A DNA stretch of 64,000 nucleotides, taken from the NCBI GenBank assembly GCA_019448385.1, contig JAGTXO010000010.1:992001-1056000 (forward strand), in the 5' to 3' direction. The position numbers were made by a program, and so were the translations under genes. Shown piece by piece: positions 47,301 through 55,894 of the stretch. How positions within the stretch are numbered: the stretch's first letter is position 1; every line of letters starts with the position of its first letter. This DNA is from Diacronema lutheri. Taxonomy: Eukaryota > Haptophyta > Pavlovophyceae > Pavlovales > Pavlovaceae. The notes below the pieces were generated by a model. The model did no database searches, was not told the DNA's origin, and saw only the letters and a list, made by a program, of their open reading frames with translations.

Positions 47301-50087
47301 GCGATGCGCCGCAACGGCCACGGCCGCGCGCTCGACGCCGTCGCGCGCGTCGGGCAGACCGGCGATGTGCGCGTTCGCACTGCGGCACATCTCGTCTGGG
47401 CTCTTGCACCGCGCCCACGCGTCGCCGAGGTCGTGGCACACGACCGCACGCGCGAGCAGCGCGAGCTCGAGCGCAAGGACGTGCGGCTGCGCGCGCGCGT
47501 CGCCGCCGATCGCGACGTCCGTCGGCTCCGCGCTGAGCAGCTCCGCGTGGCGCAGCTCGCTGACGTGCGCGCGCGCGATGCGCCAGTCGTCGTCGCCGCC
47601 GACGCGCGGCGCGACGAGCAGCGGCTTCGCGACGGCGCCCGCCGCGCGCGGCGGCGGCACGACGAGCAGCGCCACGACCCGTCCGCCTGTGCACTCGCGC
47701 AGCGCGACGACGAGCCTGGAGGGGAGTGACGGCGTCGACCGGCGCGTGCGTTTGCGGACGCCGTCGGCGGCGGCCGCGCTGCGCGCATCCGCGAGCGCAG
47801 CGTCGCCGTCGCGCGCCGCCCACGCGCCGTCGACGTGCGCGCGCGCGAAGAGCGGCGCGAGCTCGGCGGCCGCGAGCGCGGCGCACGCCAACGGCGCGTC
47901 GGCCCCGCCGCGCAGCACGGCGAGCGCGTCGCGGAGCGGCGGCGCCGTGTCCGTCGCCCACCGCCAAACGTGCTCGCCGCCCGCGTCGAGCGCGCGCGCG
48001 ACGGCGCACAGGCGCGCCTCGTCGGCCGCGTCGGCCACTCGGCGCGTCGGCGCGTGCGGCTCGACGCGCTCGTACAGCGCGACCACGGCGAGCTCGCGCA
48101 CCTCGGCCGCCGCGCTGCCGGCGTTGTCTCGCTGCTTGCCGCCGCCGTCGACGCGCCACCAGCCGCCGTCGGGCGCGGGCGCGAGCACGGCGCACGCATC
48201 GCGTTTGCGGCCGCGGCGCTGGACGAGCACGCTCGCCAGCGCGAACGTCGCGTCGGGGCCGCCGACGGTGCGGAGCACGAGCGCGCCGCCACCGCCGCCG
48301 CCCGGCCCGCCGAGCTCGACCGGCTCCTTGTCGGCCGACGGGCGGTCGATCGCGACCAGCAGCGCGCGCGGCGCGCGCTCGAGCCGCACTTCGCCGAGCA
48401 GCTGGGCGACGCCGCGCACGCCCGGCGCGCCACGCTGCCCCGGCCGCGGCGCGACGCGCAGCATCGTGAACGGCGCGGCGGCCGAGCCGTCTTCGCCGGC
48501 GCAGACGCCGGAGAAGAGCGGCAAGTCGGGCAGGGCCACGTGCAGCTCGGCCACGAGCCGCTCGGCGACGCGGCGCGCGTCGCGCAGCTCGTCCGTGCGC
48601 CGCCGCGAGCGCTCGGCAGCGCGGCGCGGGTCGCGCAGCGCGAGCAGCAGCTGGCGGAGGCGCAGTCGCGCGCGCACGTCCGACGGCCGCGCGACGCGCA
48701 CCAGCAGCGAGCGCAGCACCTCAAAGGGCGCGCGCTTCGCGTCCAGCGCGTCGCCGCGCGCGCCGCCGGACGGCGCAAAGGCGAGCGCCAGCTGCTCGCG
48801 CACAGTCGCGGCGGCCGCGAGCAGCTCGAGCACCGCCTCGGGGCTGGCCAGCGCGAAGTCCTCGGGGGCTGCCGGCGGCGAGCCTTGGTCGCCGCCGCCG
48901 CCGCCGCCGCCGTCGCCTCCGTCGCCGTCGGCGGAGTCGTCGTCGGTGTCGTGACCCGCATCGTCGTCGGCGAGGTCGTCGTCCCCGTCCTCCGCGTCCT
49001 CCCCGTCGTCAGCGGTGGTGGCGTCGCCATCGTCCCCGTCGCCCTCGCCCCCGCCGAGGCTGCTGAATGGTCGGTGCCCCCACGCCGAGGCGGCGCGCCG
49101 CTGCGGCGCACGCGGCGGTGGCGCTCGCGACCGCGGCCTTGGCGCCGCCGCGCCGCGCGGCCTGGCCGCCGTCGACAGCACGCGGCCTGCAGCGCCCGTG
49201 AGCGCGTCGAGCGCGGCCGTGCGCGCGATGCGGTCGTCGGGCGCGCGCAGCGCCGCGTCGACGGCCCGCAGCAGCCCGTCGGGCGCGGATTCGCCGACAC
49301 AGGCACCGCACGCCTCGGCGAGCCGCGCGGCCCCGTCGCGCGACGCGCCGAAGCGCCTGGCGGGGTCGTCGAGCAGAGCGCCGATGGCGGCGCGGAGCGT
49401 GCGCTTGCGGGTCTCCTCGTACGCGGCCGTCGTAAGGCGCGTGAGGCGCGCGTCCAAAGCCTTCTTGATCCCGACAAGGACGTTCGCGCGGCGGCCCGCC
49501 GTCGTCGCTGCGCTCGCCGCGACCTCGGCCGCGAGTGTTGCCGCGGCGAAGCAACACTCGGTCCCACTCTGCGCGGGCGCCTTCAAGGCATCGATGGTTG
49601 GCGCTGCGATGCCGATGCGCTGCGCGAGCGCCTTGATGAGCTTGCCGGCCGCCGTGGCGTGCGCCGACTGGCCGTTGCCCAAGCCGAGCGAATCGGCGTG
49701 CAGGGCGAGCGCGGCGCCGGGCGGCGCGCCGGGCTGCGCGGGCGGCGCGATGAGCAGGTACGCCGCCGTCCAGTGCGCGAGGCCGCCGGACACGAAGAGG
49801 CAGAGCGGTAGCACGACCACGAGCACTTGCCCATTTTCGTGCGCACCCTCGCGTGCTTGGCCCAGTTTGTCCAGCGCCACGTCGAGCGCAGGCCGCGAGC
49901 ACGCCTCGTAGCTCACCTTGTCCACGCTCGGGCCGAGATTCTCGCCATGCAGCAGGGCGAGGACGCAATTGGATGGGACCACGTGGGGGTGGCGCACACC
50001 CGGCGGCAGAATGGTGCGGAGGGCCAGCGAGAAACTGTCCGAGCTGCCCAGCCCGCCGCGCAAAGCGTCCTTCACGGAGTCCTCCAT
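39769..50087 (-). CDS. Giant fusion: Ulp1-like, USP-like and PD-(D/E)XK-like domains with C-terminal Fanzor nuclease
   Basis: Exons 50087-42474 and 42174-39769 encode about 3,339 residues, starting at ATG 50087 (MEDSVKDALRGGLG). Residues 20-190 look like a Ulp1 (C48) cysteine protease: His105 in AHWTAAYLLI, Asp132 in HADSLGL, Cys178/179 in SGTECCFAAA. Residues about 535-675 and 1500-1615 resemble USP C-terminal halves (RLVVVHVADATESLLEMP, ALLLVYAAE), with the histidine box degenerate. Residues about 1130-1260 carry a PD-(D/E)XK pattern (Asp1195, Glu1209-x-Lys1211, Gln1238-x3-Tyr1242). Further protease-like segments lie near 1770-1900 and 2080-2200. The Fanzor spans about 2290-3060, with RuvC-I Asp2741 (TVDPGSDG), GDWLHRS, Glu2942 (PEPLSSK), zinc-finger cysteines (CDAC) and RuvC-III Asp3029 (YHRDWTAARC). 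An RGG tail follows. Further introns cannot be excluded. Confidence 0.72.
40290..40515. repeat. Trinucleotide-rich minisatellites in the Fanzor tail
   Basis: Consecutive runs of a CCGCCGCGT-like 12-mer and of CCGGCACCGCCGCCG-type 15-mers encode, on the minus strand, Gly-rich blocks (GGGAGGGGAGGGGAGGGG) and an RGG box (GGGRGGGRGGGRGGG). A GCG run near 40180-40215 encodes polyalanine. These expand easily, so their length may differ between strains. Confidence 0.85.
42175..42473 (-). other. 299-bp phase-0 intron with 24-nt C tract, inside the Fanzor core
   Basis: The donor GTGCGC follows the codon for T in NYFLT. The acceptor GCGCAG at 42180-42175 comes after a pyrimidine tract whose core is 24 consecutive C (G at 42202-42225 on the plus strand). 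The length, 2 mod 3, moves the reading frame exactly from the upstream frame into the Fanzor C-terminal frame. The spliced junction NYFLT-PDKAAMGASLLARLGML matches the equivalent region of the other Fanzor (GYFTVQPQFVASAYASMLR). Confidence 0.85.
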
Positions 50088-50235
50088 CTGCAAACTGTAG
50101 ACACGTCCGTGTCCGGATGGCGTCTCCAGATGATCCTCTGGAGAATTTCCCGCTCTCCCATTCACTCGGCCCGGATGATACTTTCGAGAATTACCTGATA
50201 CCCTGAAGAATTCCCCGCTCTCCCACTCACCTTGT
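50088..50235. repeat. Subterminal repeats upstream of the giant Fanzor-fusion gene
   Basis: A 23-bp sequence, GAATTYCCCGCTCTCCCAYT plus CAC, occurs at 50143-50165 and 50208-50230 (21 of 23 identical). An additional GAGAATT piece lies between. An inverted pair TCTCCAG/CTGGAGA lies at about 50122-50144. The stretch is AT-richer than its flanks and just 5' of the ATG at 50087. It is either the promoter or the outer end of the inserted unit. No matching terminal repeat was found at the other end. Confidence 0.6.
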
Positions 50236-52534
50236 TCACGCTCGCGGGCGCAACCAGGATCCGCCAGCGCGTCGAGCCTTCTCGTTTGGCCGCGCCGCCT
50301 CCCTTTGCGTGCCCGAGCGTGGCCTCCGAGCGCGGCCGACGTCCTCCCGGGGGTGTGAATCGTGGCTGCCTGGAGGGGCTGCGACGGGGCGCAAGCACGC
50401 CGCGCGGCCGCAACGTGAGCGCGCACGCGCGGCCGCGCGCCGGCCTGCGCTGTTCTGCTTCCTCTGGGCGGTGGGCTCGGAGGATGCGTGCGCGGCGGCG
50501 TTGGCGGCGGGTATGGCGGCAGGCTGAGCGGCGCGCTGGGCGGCGGGCTCGGCGGCGGGCTTGGACGGAGAGTGTCGAGGAAGAACGGGACGCATCCTGG
50601 TCAAGGAGCCGGACGGCGCTCACCTCCTGTTCCCCCTCCTCCCCCCCTCCCCCCCCCCCCCTCCCCCCCCCCACACCTCTCACCCCCTCCTTTCCCCCCC
50701 GAGATGAAGACCAGGGGCATGGCCGACTCGCTGCGCCGCACAGCGCGCGGCGGGCGGCATGCTGCGCGAGCTGAAGCACATCCGGCCGCGCTCCGCCCAC
50801 GCGACGCGCGCAGAGCCGCATTGCACTGCAGATGTGCACGCGCGGCACACGCGCGCACTGTGCTGCACGAACGGCAACACGCCAGCCAGCTGCGTCCGGA
50901 CCACGCGCCGCGCGCAGGCGACCGCACAGGGGCGCGCCGCGCCGCGCGTGCGCGCCCTCGCAACCGTTGCAGGACGCTCTGCTCTGCACTGCGCCGAGCC
51001 GCCGCGCGCTGTGCGCGTGCACGCAGGGCGCACGCGCGCGGCGAAGCGCGCGGACGGCAGCGCGCATAGCTGCGCCCAGGCCAGGCCAGGCGCGCGCCCG
51101 CGGGTGCCACTGGGACGCACTGCCCCCGCCGGGGTCGCCGCGCGCTCTGTGTGTGCGCTCGCGCGCTGCGAGCGCGGCGGAACGTTCGTGCATGGCGCGA
51201 AGAGTGCGGCACCCGAAGACGGCTGCACAGAGCCCGCGCCGGGTGGCAGCGAGCGGCGGCAACTCCTCGGCGAGCCCGCCCCGCGCCTTCCCCTCCATGT
51301 GGCGTTTTGAGGCAGACGGCCACGCACCCGCACTGCGACTGGGCACGCTGCTCGAGACAGACACTCACCCAACGCGCGCGCACCACGCGCCCGCGCCGGC
51401 GTGACGGCGTGAACGAGCGAGAGTTCGGTGTCGCCAACGGGGCCGCGAAATGTCCGCCAGTGCGGCTCGCGGAAGTGGCGCGCGTGCGCGTGCGTCGTGG
51501 AGCGGCACAGGAAGTATGACTGCCAAAGCAGGGCGGTGGGCCCGTGCACACCTCGTGCGGCACGCGCGACGCGAAGCGGACGCAGTTGAGGCCGCCGGCC
51601 TCGCCGAGCACGGGCTCGTACGTGCGCTCGCCGCGCCCGACAGGGGCAAGGGACGGTGCACGTGGCGATGGCCTTGTGGATGCGCGACGGGGCGTGACTG
51701 TACTCCTCGGAGTCGCACGCGCGCCGCGCAGCCACCGGCGATCGCCACCGCCTGCGCAAGCCGCCGCCGGCTACGCCGTGCACGTCGGCGTGGACGGGCG
51801 GGTGCGCTTCGCCGCCGACGTCGAGCAGAGCGCCGCGTCGTCGAGACCGTATGGTGCGACGGCGCGCGCGGCGACGATGTCGACCATTGCCAGCGCGCGC
51901 GGCACGAGCTCGTCCCGGAAGGGCAATTTGCCGCGTGCCTCGCGCCATCAACATCCACGCTGCCGCAGCTTCCCCCGATGCGCAGTCTCGTCAGTGCGGC
52001 CGCCGTTCCGATAAGGGGGCGCGAGGGCGAGGGCGCCCGCTGCCCTAGGGCTGGAGACCCCGTCGGGGGGCGGGGGGCGGGGGCCGTGGGGCGGAGGGCG
52101 AGGGCGCGTCGCGACACGGACTCGACACGCCGACACGATCTCGAGGGTCGAGGGATTGGGGCCGAGGCTCGGCGGCGGCCGGGTCTGCGACTCCGAGGCG
52201 TCTGGCCGTCTCGGCGTGTGGCAGTGGCGAGGGCCGGCGCGGCCGATGCACGGCCGGGTCCACGTGGCCGGCCGGGTGCGAGGCGAGGGCCGGCGGCGGG
52301 TGCAGGGCCAGGTGCTGCGAGGCGGGCAAGCGTGGCGTGCAGGCAGTCGCGGTCCGAGCGGGAGCGCGCGCACGGCGGCGGCGTAGTCGCAGGCGCAGGC
52401 GTGCCCGCGGCGCAGGCGTGCCCGCGCGCTCGGCCGAGCGCGAGTCAGACGGTGGTGGCCGCGCGCGGCGTGCGCGCCGCGGTCCGACGGCGCGAGCGGC
52501 GGCGCGATCGCGGACGGTCGGTGGCGCGCGTCGG
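50236..52534. other. Poorly resolved region without a secure gene
   Basis: Long frames are open on both strands but mostly look like GC-bias artefacts. Coding-like patches exist. On the minus strand LPFRDELVPRALAMVDIVA (near 51870-51930) and GGLNCVRFASRVPHEVC (near 51560-51600) lie in different frames. On the plus strand an ATG-started frame at 50759-51310 is Cys/His-rich (phrase RAEPHCTADVHARHTRALCC). A pyrimidine tract at 50630-50700, almost all C and T, could precede a plus-strand acceptor. This may be a decayed or multi-exon gene. I cannot assign a product. Confidence 0.3.
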
Positions 52535-52668
52535 CTAGAAGCCCTCCGGCAGCGCGAGCTGGCCGGCGAGCGGGCCGGCGGCGGCGTCGGCGTTCGCGAC
52601 GTTGGCAGCGACGGGCTCGATGTCGCTGAGTCCGCCGCGGCGACGGCGAGCACGCCTTTGACGACGCC

Positions 52669-53944
52669 TTAGGCCTTGCTGATGGTGCGTTGGCCGTCGA
52701 CGGCGCGCACGGCCACGCGCCCGCCGAGCCGATGCCCGAAGGCGCAGCGCAGCTCGAGGAGCGCGAGCCGCGTGCGAGTTGCGGCGGGCGCATCGGGCAT
52801 GGTGGCGAGCAGGCGCGCGAGGTGTCCGAACGCGTGGGCGCCAAGCTCGCCGAGCAGCAGCGGCGGCGGCTGGCCGTCGGGAACGAGCGGCGCCGCGGCT
52901 GCAACGGGCGTCGCAGCGAGCGCGAGGGCGCGCGTGAGCGCGTCGTCGAGCTCGCGAGCACCACCAATGGAGCCTTCGGCGGCGGCGGCGCGCACGCGCA
53001 CGACCGCGGCCTGCACTGCGCGTTGCGCGGTGTGCAGCGAGCTTGCGTACGGTCGAGCGCACCGCAGGCAAGTCGCCCATGCCCTCGCCGTGCGCGAGGC
53101 GCAAGTCCAGGAGGTGCAGGCGCATGGCGGTCTGGTTGTGCGCATGGCGCAGGCTGGAAAGGCATGCGCGCAGAATCGCGTACTGCGCCCGGCCGAGGGC
53201 ACGCTCGAGTCGACCGGCGGCGTCGGCGGCGAGAGCATGCCCTGCGGTGCGGGAGGTGCTCGCGCCGGCGTGCGTGGTGCCAGGCGCGGCGCTGCCGGTC
53301 GCGTCTGTCGCGTCGCCTGCCACGCCCAGAGCGCGCGCGCTGCCGCCGCGCGCAGCCACGTTCGCACCAGTCGGTGCCAGGCGCTGGCGCACGGCACGGC
53401 CACTCGTGCCGGCGGAGGCGGCGGGAGCGTTCGCCGCGGAGCGGCCGATGCCGGCGGCGGCCACGGGTGCGTTGAGCGCCGCGCCGTCGGTCGTGGCGCC
53501 GAGCGCGTGCAGGCCGCCGCCGGCGTGCGCAGTGACAATCGGGTGGGCCGCCGGGCGCACAGCACGCGCAAGTCCAGGCGGAGCAGCGAGGCCGGCGGCG
53601 GCCAGTGCTGCATTGAGCGCAGCGCCGTTGGTCGTGGCGCGCGCGGCGCTGAGCGGGCGGACGCCGCCGAAGGCGTGCGCGTGCGCGGCAGTCGGCGCGA
53701 GGCGCGGGCGCACGGCACGGCCACCGGTGCCTCCGGAGGGCGAGTGCGCGCGCGGTCTGCCACCGCCACCGCGCCGCGGCTCGGTCGTGGCGGCGCGCGC
53801 CAGCGCTCCCTGGGCGGCGGCGCGCGGCGGCGACGGCAGCGACGGCGACGGCGGCGGCGAGACGCAGGGGTCGTCCGGGGGAGCGGGCGAGGGTAGCACG
53901 CAGCACTCGGTGGCGAGGAATGCCGCCAACGACCCGCGCGCCAT
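52669..53944 (-). CDS. Unknown two-exon protein with internal repeats
   Basis: Exons 53944-53063 and 53010-52669 give 407 residues. A 52-bp intron (donor GTGCGCTCG, acceptor AGTGCAG) resolves a frame change and has the same donor as other introns here. The N-terminal 230 residues contain repeated modules (GRAVRPRLAPTAAHAHA versus GRAVRQRLAPTGANVAA; NGAALNAALAAAGL versus DGAALNAPVAAAGI). The C-terminal half holds two related helical units (QTAMRLHLLDLRLAHG and ATRTRLALLELRCAFG). The ATG at 53944 (MARGSLAAFLATECC) fits a start. A further intron could instead join exon 2 to a coding-like stretch ending at 52535 (PVAANVANADAAAGPLAG). I recognise no family, and the gene's link to the Fanzor unit beside it is unknown. 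Confidence 0.45.
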
Positions 53945-54180
53945 CTCGGAGGAGCGCGGCCGCCCAGCGGGCTGAGGAAGAGAGGCTCTCGCTCAGTCGC
54001 GGCTGGTCATCCACCGAAAAGTGCGCGCCACCACCGCTCGCTTTCCCGTTGGCCGTTTCAACGGTGACGAACCCGTGGGTGAAACTCGTCTCGATTACAT
54101 ATTATGAGCATCTCAATGCACATGGCTCGCCTCCCACCTCACAGCTCTGTTTAAAAAGCTGCAGGGGTCTCCAGGGTTTG

Positions 54181-55878
54181 TCACGTCTTCAAGCGGTTGC
54201 CTGCTGCAGAACGACGCGAGCGTGTCGACGAGCACCGCGTCGTAGCGATGCCAAACCGCGCATGCGACGCGCATGAAGCACAGCTCGGTGACGTCGCCGG
54301 AGGCGCGCTGCGCCCGCCTAGCGGGCTCCACATGCCGATCACCACACGCGTCGTCGCCTCGCTTCTCAGGCGGTGCAGCAGCGCGGCGCGCTCGGCGCCG
54401 TCCTGGAACACCGTGGGCCGAGCGCCAAGCGGCACGTGGCAGACGCGCCCTCCGATGGTCTGCCCATGCACGCGCAGCACGACCTCGCAGCATGCGCCCA
54501 CGGTGGAGGCGAGCATGGCGCCGCCCGCGATGCAGTCCACCTCTGCCTGCGGGATGCCGGCGCGCGCGGCAGCGTCGGCCCGCCGGAGCGCAGCCGTGTC
54601 GCCCGCCCGCCCGAGCAGGAGCGGGGCGGCGGGCTGGACGCCGCGCTGCGCCACGGCGGGCTCGGCCGCGGCGGGCTGGGCGGCGGCTGGCGCGGTGGCG
54701 GCTGGCGCGGCGGCGGCTGGCGCGGCGGCGGGTGGGTCGGCGGCCGGCGGTTGGGTGGCAGGCTGCGGCGCGGCCACGGCGGCGGTCGGGCGGGCGGCGG
54801 CAGGCTCGCGGCGGCAGGCTCGGCCTCGTGTGCCTCGCTGCGCGCTGCGCGCCCGAGTGCCGCTCGCCCAAGGACGGCCGGCCGGCCGCTTTTCGTCTCG
54901 CTGCCGCGCATCGCACGGCATCGCCGCGCCGTCGCGCCGCCTGGGCGACGGCCCGCGCCCGTCGCGCGCATCGCCTGCGCTTGCGCCCGAGCGAGAGGAG
55001 GCTGCGCCCCGCGCCTCGCGCGCCGAGTCGCCTCCGCGATGGCCGCCTCGGCGGCGGACACGTCCGCCTCGGGCAAGAAGAGCGGCTCGAAGCGGTTGCT
55101 CGCGCGCACGCTGGCGTGCGGATGGCGCGGCGACAGAGCAGCGAGCCGACCGCCTACGCCCGCGCCGCGGCCTGGCCGCGCTGACTAGCCCGGTCGCGAA
55201 CGGCGCTCGGTCACGCAGTGCGAAGAGACCCGCGTCGATAGGTCCGAGCGCGGCCCCCGCGTTCTCGCAGCCCCTGACGCCGACGAGCGGCAGCAGCGCC
55301 TGCACGAGCCGCGCCGGGAAGAGCCGCGTGTCGTCCTCGATCTTGGTGAAAAAGGCCGTGCGCGGATGCGTGCGGGCTGCCCACACGAAGAACTCGCGCG
55401 TCTTGCGCGCGCAAATCCATCTACTTGGTGCGCAAGCCACCCTCAACGACGGTGGTCATCAAGCCGTCGCCGTGAGCCTCCATCTCTTCTCGGACAGCTT
55501 CGCTCACGGCGGCGTCGCGGTTCACGCCGTGCAGAAATACGAACTTATGATGGCCCGCACGTGCAGCGGGCCGGTCACCACCGTCGACCGGAAGAGCAAG
55601 CGCCGGTCGGTGCCCGTCCGGCTTGGCAAGGGTGCTCGCGCTTTCGGCAACGGCCTGGGCACGTCCGTCTCGCCGACTTTGCCCCTGGCGACCTTGGCCA
55701 ACGAGCTCACCTCGCGCCGCGACAGCGCACTCAGGGTGACCCCAAAAAGCTCCTCTCGGCGAATTCTAACCGCGTGCGCGCGTGGCGCGCGCTGAGCGCG
55801 CTCCTCTTCCCAGCTCCATGCAGAGTGCTCAAGGGCGGCGACTCGACCTCGGGCATGCCGCGCAACTGCCCATGCCAT
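54181..55878 (-). pseudogene. GT31-like galactosyltransferase remnant or heavily interrupted gene
   Basis: Pieces in three frames match the order of a beta-1,3-galactosyltransferase (GT31): HHKFVFLHGVNRDAAVSEA and EEMEAHGDGLMTTVVEGGL near 55440-55545, then TREFFVWAARTHPRTAFF with the DxD-like KIEDDTRLF near 55315-55410, then LVQALLPLVGVRGCENAG. A 22-bp segment with an in-frame stop separates the first two at 55430 and does not behave as a GT-AG intron. Downstream is a Pro/Ala-rich repeat region and a coding-like C-terminal part (VDCIAGGAMLASTVGACCEV, YDAVLVDTLASFCSRQP) in shifted frames. Either a decaying host gene or several tiny introns explain this; I lean to decay. Confidence 0.4.
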
Positions 55879-55894
55879 TCAATTATACTGGGCG

